Shown: positions 1 through 7,354 of the stretch, one piece after another | Layout of the letters: each line of letters opens with the position of its first letter | Numbering within the stretch: position 1 is the first letter of the stretch | Assembly (NCBI GenBank): GCA_003497505.1 | Contig: DNNV01000211.1 | Coordinates: 1 to 11,637, forward strand | Direction of reading: 5' to 3' | From: Clostridiales bacterium | GTDB taxonomy: Bacteria; Bacillota; Clostridia; Tissierellales; Sedimentibacteraceae | Length of the DNA: 11,637 bases | Program-made: the position numbers and the translations under genes | Notes under the pieces: generated by a model | Told to the model about the DNA's origin: nothing | Database searches by the model: none | The model's input: the letters and a program-made list of their open reading frames with translations, nothing else

Positions 1-381
1 AGAGATATTGAAAACAATCAGGCTGTTGCTGTAAGAAGAGATAAGCTTGAAAAAGAATCAATTTCACTTGATAATATTGAAGCTACAATTACAGATATGC
101 TTGACACAATGCAGAAAGACATGTTTGAAAAGGCAAAGGCACACAGAGAAGCAAACACATATGTGGTTAGCGACTACGAGCAGTACAAGAAGGAACTGCC
201 TGACCGCCCGGGCTTTGCAAAAATGATGTGGTGCGGCGACAGAGCCTGCGAAGATAAGCTCAAGGAAGAAACAGGAGCAACAATCAGATGCATCCCGTTT
301 GAGCAGGAAGATCTGGGCTGCAAATGCCACATATGCGGCAAGGAAGCAAAGCACATGATTTACGCCGCAAGAGCATATTAA
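1..381 (+). CDS. proS: Prolyl-tRNA synthetase, C-terminal part (5' end outside window)
   Basis: Prolyl-tRNA synthetase charges tRNA-Pro with proline in the cytoplasm. Only the last 126 residues are present; the frame is open to the left edge, so the start and the catalytic and anticodon-binding core lie upstream. What is visible matches the C-terminal extension of the short, eukaryote/archaeon-like ProRS class: a charged helical stretch, then a cysteine cluster starting CGDRAC (visible residues about 78-83), then RCIPFEQ and a CKCHICGKEAKH segment (about 107-118), ending in a C-terminal tyrosine (AARAY). The cysteines are the zinc-binding knot of this class. The gene is closed by a terminator about 20 nt after the stop, so it is not co-transcribed with the efflux operon. 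Identification is confident from the motif order; the rest of the enzyme cannot be judged here. Confidence 0.96.
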   Translation, partial: RDIENNQAVAVRRDKLEKESISLDNIEATITDMLDTMQKDMFEKAKAHREANTYVVSDYEQYKKELPDRPGFAKMMWCGDRACEDKLKEETGATIRCIPFEQEDLGCKCHICGKEAKHMIYAARAY

Positions 382-399
382 TAAATAACAGAAAAATTG

Positions 400-431
400 A
401 AAAGGATTTGTCTGCTGACGAATCCTTTTTT
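400..431 (+). terminator. Intrinsic terminator of proS
   Basis: A 13-bp stem (AAAAGGATT at 400-408 pairs with AATCCTTTT at 421-429, extended inward by a T-G wobble and GTC/GAC) closes a TGCT tetraloop, and the 3' arm merges into a run of Ts (425-431). It lies 18 nt after the proS stop and separates proS from the efflux promoter. Confidence 0.92.
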
Positions 432-489
432 CCTTGCATTACTGAAATGTTTTTAATGTAAATTTAAGCTTTTTCAAATCTGCATTTAA

Positions 490-518
490 TTGACATCATT
501 ACTACATAATGATATAAT
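490..518 (+). promoter_or_regulatory. Consensus sigma-A promoter of the efflux operon
   Basis: TTGACA (490-495) and TATAAT (513-518) are separated by exactly 17 nt, a perfect match to the housekeeping consensus. The start of transcription is expected near 525, giving a leader of about 35 nt before the adaptor ATG at 561. A promoter this strong is normally kept silent by a repressor, which fits the inverted repeat directly downstream and the TetR gene inside the operon. Confidence 0.88.
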
Positions 519-529
519 TTCATCCAGAA

Positions 530-545
530 CTGACCAGTCGGTCGG
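530..545. promoter_or_regulatory. Candidate TetR operator (GACC-4-GGTC inverted repeat)
   Basis: GACC (532-535) and GGTC (540-543) form an inverted repeat with a 4-nt spacer, with a further C-G pair at 530/545. The site lies just after the predicted transcription start and before the ribosome binding site, where bound protein would block initiation or early elongation. GACC/GGTC-type arms are common in operators of TetR/AcrR-type efflux repressors. I infer that the TetR encoded at 4785 binds here; no second copy is seen in front of the other operon genes. Confidence 0.6.
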
Positions 546-560
546 AAAATAGGGAGGGTT

Positions 561-1667
561 ATGTTGAAAAAAATTTTGACATTATTAGTAATTACTGCAT
601 TTGTATTGACAGGATGCGGTGCAGACAATGCTGCCGCAACTGAAGAAGTAACATACACAGCTGTTGAGGTTGAGACTTTGAAGCCCATGGAGCTTTATAT
701 TGAAAATATAATGACAGCAAAGGCATATGCCGACAAGGATGTATATGTGATTCCGCTCATGGCAGGAAAGGTTGAAAAAATATACGTGAAAGTCGGAGAC
801 AAGGTTGAAAAGAACCAGGTGCTGTTTGTCATGGACAAGGAAGACATAAGCAAGCAGGTAAATCAGGCATATACGGCATATGAGGCTGCAAAGGCCGGCT
901 TTGAAGTTACAGCATCTCAAATTCAGAGTGCCAAGGACTCCTTTGAAAAGGTGAAAAAGCTGTATGAGGAAGGGGTTGTTCCCGAAACTCAATATGATCA
1001 GGCAAAGCTGGGAGCATCTGACGAGGCTCTGGAAGCGGCAAAAATGGGTGTTGCACAGGCGAGAGTGGCATATGAAAATGCTTCATCGATGCTGAAAAAT
1101 GCCGAGGTGAAGGCACCTATAGCGGGAGTTGTATCCAATGTTGGCATAGTTGAAGGTGAGTATGCCTCACCAAGCAATCCGCCTGTGACAATTGTTGATT
1201 CAGACAGCATAACGGTAGAATTCGGCATTCCGGGAAATTTGGTTAACAAAATCAAAAAGGACGACAGGGTGAATGTTGAAATAAAGGCAGCAGACTACAG
1301 TGGTGAATCCTCTGTTAACAGTGTGAGCACTTCAGCAGATATGATGACAAACTTGTACAATGTTAACATAGTTTTAGAAAATGACGGTGCAATAAAGCCG
1401 GGTATGTTTGCCAAGGTTTTTCTCAATACAGACAGAATTGATGGAGCTTTAGCTGTAAAAACAGAAGCGGTGAAGGAAAGAGACGGTAAAAAATATGTGT
1501 TTGTAGCTGACGGGGACATCTCCGTTGAAAAAGAAGTTACCACAGGACTGGATACCGGAGCATACATAGAAATAAAGTCGGGATTAACCGATGGTGATAA
1601 GGTTGTTGTGAAAGGGCAGGATTACATAACGGATGGCAGCAAAATAAAGGTTGTAAGGGGTGAATAG
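561..1667 (+). CDS. RND efflux periplasmic-type adaptor lipoprotein (HlyD/membrane-fusion family)
   Basis: A 368-residue membrane-fusion subunit that links an RND pump to an exit duct. The N-terminus is a lipoprotein signal: MLKK, a hydrophobic stretch, then the lipobox LTGC with Cys19, so the mature protein should be lipid-anchored on the outer face of the cytoplasmic membrane. The two halves of the lipoyl-like barrel-sandwich domain are visible around residues 61-92 (MAGKVEKIYVKVGDKV) and 183-213 (VKAPIAGVVSNVGIVEGEY). Between them lies a long helical hairpin (about 95-180) rich in Ala, Glu and Lys. A beta-barrel and membrane-proximal domain follow to the C-terminus. The start has a GGGAGGG ribosome binding site at 552-558. 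The transporter gene begins 2 nt after the stop, which implies translational coupling. Lipid anchoring is typical of AcrA/MexA-type adaptors. The substrate cannot be read from the sequence. Confidence 0.93.
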   Translation: MLKKILTLLVITAFVLTGCGADNAAATEEVTYTAVEVETLKPMELYIENIMTAKAYADKDVYVIPLMAGKVEKIYVKVGDKVEKNQVLFVMDKEDISKQVNQAYTAYEAAKAGFEVTASQIQSAKDSFEKVKKLYEEGVVPETQYDQAKLGASDEALEAAKMGVAQARVAYENASSMLKNAEVKAPIAGVVSNVGIVEGEYASPSNPPVTIVDSDSITVEFGIPGNLVNKIKKDDRVNVEIKAADYSGESSVNSVSTSADMMTNLYNVNIVLENDGAIKPGMFAKVFLNTDRIDGALAVKTEAVKERDGKKYVFVADGDISVEKEVTTGLDTGAYIEIKSGLTDGDKVVVKGQDYITDGSKIKVVRGE

Positions 1668-1669
1668 CA

Positions 1670-4600
1670 ATGTTTGCAAGATTTTCTGTTAAGAGACCCG
1701 TTACAATCACTATGATGATTTTAATAGTCTTAGTGTTGGGAGCAGTGTCCTTCAGCAAGCTTCACATAGATTTGCTTCCTCAGATGGAGCTGCCATATGT
1801 GATGATTCAGACGAGTTACTCCGGCGCAGGGCCGGAAGAAGTGGAAAATATGGTGACAAGGCCGCTGGAGCAGGCGGTTGCCACAGCGGAAAATATAGAC
1901 GGAATGATGTCATATTCCAATGAAGGAAGCTCAATAGTGCTCATGCAGTTCACATTCGGCACTAATATGAATGATGCCATGCTTCAACTGAGAGAAAAGG
2001 TGGATTTGATTAAAGGCTTTCTTCCTGACGGAACGAGCTCTCCAATAGTAGCGAAGCTTGACCCAAATGCATTGCCCATCATTCAGATGGCTGTTTCAAG
2101 CAAGGGAGACTTGTATACTGCTCAGAGAATGGCTGAGGATATTGTTTCCCCGAGGCTTGAGCGTATAGAGGGTGTTGCATCTGCAGGTGTTTCAGGCGGT
2201 ATGGCACAGGAAGTTGAAATATTGCTCAAGGAGGAGGCTCTCAAGGGCTACAATCTGAATTCAGCATATATTGCACAGATGCTTCAGGCTGCAAACATAA
2301 ATCTTCCCGGAGGGACAGTAAAGAAGGGCAGCAACGAGCTTACGGTAAGAACCATAGGCGAGTTTAAATCCATGGATGATATAAAGAACTTGACCATACC
2401 TCTTACAAGAGGAGGAACAGTGCGCCTGCAGGATGTTGCAGATGTAAATCTGGTGAACAAGGCACAGTCCTCCGTAGCAAAAATGGACGGCAAAGAGGTT
2501 GTGCAAGTTTCAGTAATGAAACAGTCTGACGGCAATACGGTAAATGTTGCCAAAGAGGTAAACAAGGAAATAGAGAAAATAAAAAAAGAATATCCTGACT
2601 TAAATATTTCAGTTTTTTTCAATCAGGCGGAGTATATAAACTTTGCTATAAGCAACCTGGCGAATACAGCGCTGATGGGAGGAATTCTTGCTATAGTGAT
2701 ACTGCTTATCTTCTTAAGAAGCTTTAAAACTACATTAGTTATAGCTCTTTCCATACCTATTTCAATTATAACTACGTTTGTTATACTGTATTTTACAGGA
2801 ATCACACTGAACATGATGACTATAGGAGGCTTGGCTCTGGGCATAGGAATGCTTGTTGACAACTCCATAGTTGTTCTCGAAAACATATACAGAAACAGAA
2901 GTCTTGGAATGGACAGAACAAAGGCGTCAATTGATGGAGCAAACGAGGTTACCATGGCAGTAACCGCATCCACTCTTACTACGGTTGCCGTTTTTATTCC
3001 TATAGTGTTTACCGGAGGTCTGGCTGCCACAATATTCAAGGATTTTGCTCTTTCAATCGTCATTGCTCTCATGAGCTCATTGATAATTGCTATTACACTG
3101 GTTCCAATGCTTTCATCAAAGCTGGTGTCTGTAAAAAACCTTGAGTCTGAGGAGGCTCAGGAAAAGAAGCATGGATTTTTAGTGACTGCATATAAAAGAA
3201 TTCTGAGCTGGAGCCTCAGACACAGGTTTATAACCATAGCAGTGAGCATAGCCATGTTTGTGGCCAGTGTTGCAATGGTAGCATCTGTGGGAGCGGAATT
3301 TTTCCCTGCTACGGATGAGGGTATGATAAGCGTAAGCGTGAAATTGCCTGCGGGAGCAAAAACAGAGCAGGTGGATGACGTATTGAACGAGATAAAAACA
3401 TCGATGCAGGATATACCTGAGATAGTTTCCGTATTCACACAGGCAGGAAGCAGCGGTATGATGAGTCTTACAGGAGGCTCAAACACAGGCTCTATAACAG
3501 TTATTTTGAGTGAACTTAAAGAAAGAGACAGAAGCGTAAAAGAAATAAGCGATGAAATAAGAAAAATATCCAAGGATATTCCCGGTGCTGAAATAAGTGT
3601 GTCTGAGGCATCAATGATGATGATGGGAATGTCCGGAGGTGCTATAAGCATCAGCATCAAGGGTGACGACATAGAAACACTGAAGGATATAAGCGGCGAT
3701 TTTAAAAACATAATAGAAGCTGTTGATGGAACAAGAGAGGTTTCAACAAGCTATGAGGATGGAATACCTCAGGTTCAGATAGTTGCGGACAGAGGAATAG
3801 CATCTCAGTACGGATTGACAACGGCACAGATAGGCTCAGCTGTAAATAACAACCTTTCAGGATCTAAGGCAACAAAGTTTAAGGTTAACGGAAACGAGCT
3901 CGATGTTGTGATTAAGGGTGACAGCAAGTACGGCCAAAGTATGTCTCTGCTGGAAATGCTGCCAGTACCGACACCTGTGGGAGGAAATGTACCTCTGTCG
4001 GAAATAGCTGAAATAAAGGTGGAAAAAGGTCCTATCAGCATCATGAGAGAAAACCAGACAAGAGTAATGACAGTGAGCGGAAGCGTTGTTGGAAGAGATA
4101 TACAATCTGTATCAACTGAAATTGAAGCTTTGCTGAAGAAATATGAAATGCCTAACGGCTACAGCTATACATTCGGAGGAGAAACAGAGCAGATACAGGA
4201 AACATTTACGGATTTGGCAATGGTAATGGGCGTTGCCATAATACTGGTGTACATGATAATAGCAGCACAGTTTGAATCCCTTGTTCAGCCGTTAGCCATA
4301 ATGTTCTCTGTGCCACTTGCTCTTTCGGGAGGATTTATAGGACTGTTTGTAACAGGTCTGCCTCTTAATGTAATTGGTATCATAGGGCTGATTATACTGG
4401 TAGGTATAGTTGTTAACAACGCAATAGTACTTGTTGACTACATAAACATGAGACGCGGCAGAGGTGAGGACAGAAATGTGGCAATAATGAAGGCAGGCCC
4501 CATAAGAATAAGACCTATAATGATGACGGCGCTTACAACCATCCTGGGACTTGTTCCAATGGCACTGGGTATTGGAGAGGGTGCGGAGCTGACTCAGTCA

Positions 4601-4750
4601 ATGGGTGTCGTGGTAATAGGAGGACTTGCGCTTTCTACGGTTCTCACACTTGTGGTCGTTCCTGTAATGTATACTATATTTGATGACATGACAACAGGCT
4701 TTAAAAGAAAATTCATCAAGAATAAAATGGAGATAGCTGAACAGAAATAA
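1670..4750 (+). CDS. RND family efflux transporter (HAE1-type, AcrB/SwrC-like permease)
   Basis: A full-length 1026-residue proton-driven exporter of the RND superfamily. The expected duplicated layout is present: TM1 near residues 11-28, a large extracytoplasmic porter region (about 30-330), TM2-TM6 (about 333-484), a charged cytoplasmic linker, TM7 (about 517-536), a second porter region, and TM8-TM12 (about 849-1000). TM4 carries the family motif GIGMLVDNSIVVLENIYR, with the key acid at Asp397. The residue equal to the second AcrB aspartate is Asn398, and the position of the AcrB TM10 lysine is Asn916 (VGIVVNNAIVLVDYIN). These replacements recall SwrC-like pumps of Gram-positive bacteria more than AcrB. 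A Met-rich patch (MMMMGM, 649-654) lies in the second porter region. It follows the adaptor by 2 nt with a GGGG-containing ribosome site inside the adaptor 3' end. Likely exports hydrophobic or amphiphilic compounds; the substrate is unknown. Confidence 0.96.
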   Translation: MFARFSVKRPVTITMMILIVLVLGAVSFSKLHIDLLPQMELPYVMIQTSYSGAGPEEVENMVTRPLEQAVATAENIDGMMSYSNEGSSIVLMQFTFGTNMNDAMLQLREKVDLIKGFLPDGTSSPIVAKLDPNALPIIQMAVSSKGDLYTAQRMAEDIVSPRLERIEGVASAGVSGGMAQEVEILLKEEALKGYNLNSAYIAQMLQAANINLPGGTVKKGSNELTVRTIGEFKSMDDIKNLTIPLTRGGTVRLQDVADVNLVNKAQSSVAKMDGKEVVQVSVMKQSDGNTVNVAKEVNKEIEKIKKEYPDLNISVFFNQAEYINFAISNLANTALMGGILAIVILLIFLRSFKTTLVIALSIPISIITTFVILYFTGITLNMMTIGGLALGIGMLVDNSIVVLENIYRNRSLGMDRTKASIDGANEVTMAVTASTLTTVAVFIPIVFTGGLAATIFKDFALSIVIALMSSLIIAITLVPMLSSKLVSVKNLESEEAQEKKHGFLVTAYKRILSWSLRHRFITIAVSIAMFVASVAMVASVGAEFFPATDEGMISVSVKLPAGAKTEQVDDVLNEIKTSMQDIPEIVSVFTQAGSSGMMSLTGGSNTGSITVILSELKERDRSVKEISDEIRKISKDIPGAEISVSEASMMMMGMSGGAISISIKGDDIETLKDISGDFKNIIEAVDGTREVSTSYEDGIPQVQIVADRGIASQYGLTTAQIGSAVNNNLSGSKATKFKVNGNELDVVIKGDSKYGQSMSLLEMLPVPTPVGGNVPLSEIAEIKVEKGPISIMRENQTRVMTVSGSVVGRDIQSVSTEIEALLKKYEMPNGYSYTFGGETEQIQETFTDLAMVMGVAIILVYMIIAAQFESLVQPLAIMFSVPLALSGGFIGLFVTGLPLNVIGIIGLIILVGIVVNNAIVLVDYINMRRGRGEDRNVAIMKAGPIRIRPIMMTALTTILGLVPMALGIGEGAELTQSMGVVVIGGLALSTVLTLVVVPVMYTIFDDMTTGFKRKFIKNKMEIAEQK

Positions 4751-4784
4751 AGAAGAATTTTGTAAGGATTATGATGGAGGAAAT

Positions 4785-5369
4785 ATGGCGGAAAAAAATC
4801 AAAAGAGAAAAGATATACTTGCATCTGCCAGGTCTCTGTTCAGCGAAAGGGGATTCCATGATACGAAAATGGAAGATATTGCGCAGGGTGCAGGTGTCGG
4901 AAAAGGGACACTGTATGGATATTTCAAAAGCAAACAGGACATATTTGACGAAACATGTACTGAATATTTGAAGACCATTACAGAAGAGGTAAGCAGAATA
5001 GGCGGTATGGATATTTCCTTCAAGGAAAAGGTCATTATGCTTTTTAATGAAAGAAATAATACAATTGACGAAGTGTTTGATAAAAATCCTGTTGATTATA
5101 TAATGTCTTATAAAAACATCATATCAGAAAAAACTCTCATTACAATGTTTTCATGCGTTTCAAAAATCAACAGTGTTATAATTGACATGATAGAAGGCGG
5201 CAAGCTTGAAGGAGTAGTTAAAAAGGATATTCCATCAGATATAATAGCCTGCAGCATAGTGGGCACCATGGGAGAGTATTTTAACCTTAAGAAAAATAAA
5301 AAGGATTGCTCCTTTAATGAGGAAGACATAATATTTAACTTGTTATTTGACGGCTTTGGTGTAAAATAA
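4785..5369 (+). CDS. TetR/AcrR-family repressor within the efflux operon
   Basis: A 194-residue DNA-binding protein, the usual TetR length. The N-terminal helix-turn-helix is clear (about residues 27-48): TKMEDIAQGAGVGKGTLYGYF, followed by the typical KSKQDIFDE. The rest (about 60-194) is an all-helical ligand-binding and dimerisation domain, too variable to predict its ligand. The ATG at 4785 is chosen because GGAGG lies at 4776-4780 with good spacing; the overlapping frame starting at 4771 is a shadow. The gene sits 34 nt after the RND gene, with no terminator between them, so it is expressed with the pump. This implies feedback: the repressor would hold the promoter at 490-518 off until a pump substrate binds it. 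All five arginine codons are AGA or AGG, like the neighbouring pump genes. The family call is firm; the target operator is inferred. Confidence 0.94.
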   Translation: MAEKNQKRKDILASARSLFSERGFHDTKMEDIAQGAGVGKGTLYGYFKSKQDIFDETCTEYLKTITEEVSRIGGMDISFKEKVIMLFNERNNTIDEVFDKNPVDYIMSYKNIISEKTLITMFSCVSKINSVIIDMIEGGKLEGVVKKDIPSDIIACSIVGTMGEYFNLKKNKKDCSFNEEDIIFNLLFDGFGVK

Positions 5370-5375
5370 TATTAT
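5347..5375 (+). promoter_or_regulatory. Possible internal promoter before the TolC-like gene
   Basis: TTGACG (5347-5352) and TATTAT (5370-5375) are 17 nt apart, each one base from consensus. The element overlaps the last codons of the tetR gene and would start transcription near 5382, ahead of the ribosome site at 5399-5403. It could give the TolC-like protein expression independent of the repressor. In AT-rich DNA such matches also arise by chance, so this is tentative. Confidence 0.35.
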
Positions 5376-5408
5376 GAGGGTTATTAAGTACTATAATAGG
5401 AGGAAAAT

Positions 5409-6602
5409 ATGAAGAGAAAAATATCATTGTTAATGGCGGTAATTATTGTGCTCAGCACATTTATAAATGCAGCCGCGGCAGCAGAGAACGCAGTGCCTGT
5501 AAGTGCGGAAGCCACAGAGGAAAGCAAGGTGCTTAAGCTGTCAATGGAGGATGCGGTAAAACTGGCAATCGAAAATGACAGAGCGATGTGGAAGCTTGAT
5601 GATAAAATCAAGGAGATGCAGGAATTAAGAAGAAGCGGAAGCAGTGCAAAGGATATGGCTGAGCAGCTTATGGAGGCACCGTTGGAAGTTTCGAGCGCGA
5701 TGGGTGTTACCAACAATTATCTTGATCTTCTGCTTAGCAAGAACGGCTACTACATAAAGGTTGGCGATTTGAAAAGCGAAGAAATAAAAAAGCAGAGAGA
5801 AGTGCTTTTATTGGGTATAGAGCTTGGAACAAAAGCATCATACTACGGCGTGCTTGTCAAGGAAAAAGCTATTGAAATAAATGAAGCAAGACTGAGCAAT
5901 GCAAATGAGCAGCTGAGAGTTGTGAATCTTAAATTTGGCAACGGCTCTGCCACAAAAGCGGAAGTTCTGAATGGTGAAATGGCTGTTCAGAAAGCTAAGA
6001 CAGATTTAGATACTGCTATGGACGACTTGAATATTGCAAAGCTCAACTTCCTCAATCAGCTGAACCTGCCTTTGGATGCGGAGATAGTATTGACAGACAA
6101 AGAAATCAAGTATGTACCAACATCAAATATTGATTTGAATAAGGCAATTGAAAAGGCTAAGGCTGAAAGACCTGAAATACAGACTGCAATTAATGATCTG
6201 GAGATTCAGAAAATAGAAACTCACGCCTACACCGCATACTATACATCAAACTTAAGACAAAACAAGTGGGCTAAGGAAAAATTAAAGGATGCGGAGCTTA
6301 AGGTACCGCAGACATACAAGGATGTTGAACTTGACGTGAGAAGTTCATATCTTGACCTTATCAAAAATGAAAGAAATCTCGTGAATATGAACAAGACTGT
6401 TGAGCTTGCAAAAGAAGGCGCACGAATCAAAAAGCTTCTTTACGAAAACGGAATGGCAACATCTCTGGATGTGCTAGACGCAGATACAAGCCTCGCCGAA
6501 GCCGAAATAGGCCTCTACCAGGTTATGGTTTTGTACAACATAAGCAAGCTCTCATTTGATAACTCAAATCTCATGGGCTCAATGAAAGCAGAGCAGCAGT
6601 AA
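5409..6602 (+). CDS. TolC-like (outer membrane efflux family) protein, short form
   Basis: A 397-residue secreted protein of the TolC/OEP family, last gene of the RND operon. It has a Sec signal peptide (MKRK, hydrophobic core, then an alanine run with likely cleavage near residue 25). The opening LKLSMEDAVKLAIEN (about 42-56) and the two-fold helical repeat are family hallmarks: NGSATKAEVL at 178-187 matches NGMATSLDVL at 347-356, each followed by a long alanine-rich helix. In true TolC proteins each repeat also carries amphipathic strands that build an outer-membrane barrel. I see no convincing strands here, and the second repeat is about 30 residues shorter than the first. It may form a helical duct or sleeve outside the membrane rather than a pore. 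GGAGG at 5399-5403 supports the start. Only one of twelve arginine codons is CGN. Family membership is solid; the function in this envelope is inferred. Confidence 0.85.
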   Translation: MKRKISLLMAVIIVLSTFINAAAAAENAVPVSAEATEESKVLKLSMEDAVKLAIENDRAMWKLDDKIKEMQELRRSGSSAKDMAEQLMEAPLEVSSAMGVTNNYLDLLLSKNGYYIKVGDLKSEEIKKQREVLLLGIELGTKASYYGVLVKEKAIEINEARLSNANEQLRVVNLKFGNGSATKAEVLNGEMAVQKAKTDLDTAMDDLNIAKLNFLNQLNLPLDAEIVLTDKEIKYVPTSNIDLNKAIEKAKAERPEIQTAINDLEIQKIETHAYTAYYTSNLRQNKWAKEKLKDAELKVPQTYKDVELDVRSSYLDLIKNERNLVNMNKTVELAKEGARIKKLLYENGMATSLDVLDADTSLAEAEIGLYQVMVLYNISKLSFDNSNLMGSMKAEQQ

Positions 6603-6633
6603 GATTTGACCGTATTATAATATTTCTAAGAAA

Positions 6634-6672
6634 GAGGTATCCATATCATATAATGGATACCTCATATTTTTT
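6634..6672 (+). terminator. Intrinsic terminator of the efflux operon
   Basis: An 11-bp perfect stem (GAGGTATCCAT at 6634-6644 with ATGGATACCTC at 6653-6663) and an 8-nt loop are followed by ATATTTTTT. It lies about 30 nt after the TolC-like stop codon and closes the operon. An ATG at 6653 falls inside the stem and is not a credible start for the next gene. Confidence 0.93.
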
Positions 6673-6698
6673 GGACTTTAAAAAATTTAGAAAGGGTA

Positions 6699-6727
6699 TT
6701 GACATTTTTGCGTTGTTATGGCAAAAT
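6699..6727 (+). promoter_or_regulatory. Promoter of the second tetR unit
   Basis: TTGACA (6699-6704, exact consensus) is followed after 17 nt by CAAAAT (6722-6727, four of six matches). Transcription would start near 6733, inside the palindrome at 6727-6739, so a protein bound there would directly block RNA polymerase. The element lies between the upstream terminator and the chosen start codon at 6755. Confidence 0.6.
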
Positions 6728-6739
6728 GAACATAGTTCA
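6727..6739. promoter_or_regulatory. Palindromic operator, copy 1 (TGAAC-3-GTTCA)
   Basis: A perfect 5-bp inverted repeat, TGAAC ATA GTTCA, abuts the -10 element and covers the predicted transcription start of the second tetR gene. The same arms and spacing recur at 7355-7367 before the next gene. The repeat of the motif, its position and the neighbouring TetR gene argue that this is the autoregulatory site of that TetR. This is inferred, not known. Confidence 0.7.
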
Positions 6740-6743
6740 GCTT

Positions 6744-6748
6744 GGAGG
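6744..6748 (+). promoter_or_regulatory. Ribosome binding site that sets the second tetR start
   Basis: GGAGG, 6 nt before the ATG at 6755. It decides in favour of this start over the in-frame ATG at 6653, which has no such site, lies inside the upstream terminator and precedes the promoter. Confidence 0.85.
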
Positions 6749-6754
6749 ATTGCC

Positions 6755-7312
6755 ATGAATAAAACTCTGACATCAAAAGAAGCGATTATTACTGCAAGCA
6801 AGGAAATTGCATCACAGTCCGGAATTTCTGATCTTAACATGCGTGAAATTGCGGCTAAATGCGGAGTTGCAGTTGGCTCTGTTTACAACTATTTTCCCTC
6901 AAAGAGTGATCTTGTTGCCGCTACCGTCGAAAGTATTTGGAGAGAAATTGTAATGGGCTCGGATATTAGCAAGGAAGACTCGGATTTTTTATCAAGCGTC
7001 AAATACCTTTTCGAGTTTGCAAAAAAGGGTACGGACAATTATCCGAATTTCTTTTCTGTTCATACAACCGGCTTTGGGTCAGAAAACAAAAGTCGTGGTC
7101 GAGAGATTATGACGAAATTTTTTGGTGAACTCAACCGAAATTTGATTGGTATACTCGAAAATGACAATCGCGTTTCAAATAATGTTTTTAACGATAAATT
7201 TGACAGACATGTATTTGTTGATTTTGTTTTATCAAACGTACTTATGTTACTTCAAAACAACAATGCGAACTGCGATACTCTACTTGAGGTTATCTGTCGC
7301 ACCATTTATTAG
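6755..7312 (+). CDS. TetR-family transcriptional regulator (second)
   Basis: A 185-residue regulator when started at 6755. The helix-turn-helix spans about residues 27-48: LNMREIAAKCGVAVGSVYNY, followed by FPSKSDLVAA, the standard TetR recognition-helix layout. The C-terminal helical domain is not similar to that of the other TetR here, and its ligand is unknown. Residues encoded between 6653 and 6754 look like translated terminator and promoter DNA and are excluded. The gene is followed by a hairpin, then by a palindrome matching the one in its own promoter, then by the membrane-protein gene, so it probably controls both itself and that gene. Six of its eight arginine codons are CGN, against none of five in the first TetR and one of twelve in the TolC-like gene, which suggests a different origin from the efflux operon. 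Confidence 0.92.
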   Translation: MNKTLTSKEAIITASKEIASQSGISDLNMREIAAKCGVAVGSVYNYFPSKSDLVAATVESIWREIVMGSDISKEDSDFLSSVKYLFEFAKKGTDNYPNFFSVHTTGFGSENKSRGREIMTKFFGELNRNLIGILENDNRVSNNVFNDKFDRHVFVDFVLSNVLMLLQNNNANCDTLLEVICRTIY

Positions 7313-7318
7313 AGTGCA

Positions 7319-7338
7319 TACCCACCGAAAGGTGGGTA
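7319..7338 (+). other. GAAA-tetraloop hairpin between tetR and the membrane-protein gene
   Basis: TACCCACC (7319-7326) pairs perfectly with GGTGGGTA (7331-7338) around a GAAA (GNRA-type) loop. The stem is 8 bp with six G-C or C-G pairs among the central bases. There is no T-run after it, so it is not a standard terminator. It may lower readthrough, protect the upstream mRNA end, or mark a processing point between the two genes. Confidence 0.6.
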
Positions 7339-7354
7339 AATTAGGACATCAAAC

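Noticed and set aside
3157..3711. Minus-strand open frame of 184 codons within the RND gene
   Set aside because: It is antisense to a confidently identified transporter, and its Ile/Ser-rich composition is the mirror of that coding frame.
6653..6754. N-terminal extension of the second TetR from the ATG at 6653
   Set aside because: That ATG lies inside the terminator stem, the stretch contains the TTGACA promoter, and a proper GGAGG site precedes the ATG at 6755. The protein from 6755 has the normal TetR length before the helix-turn-helix.
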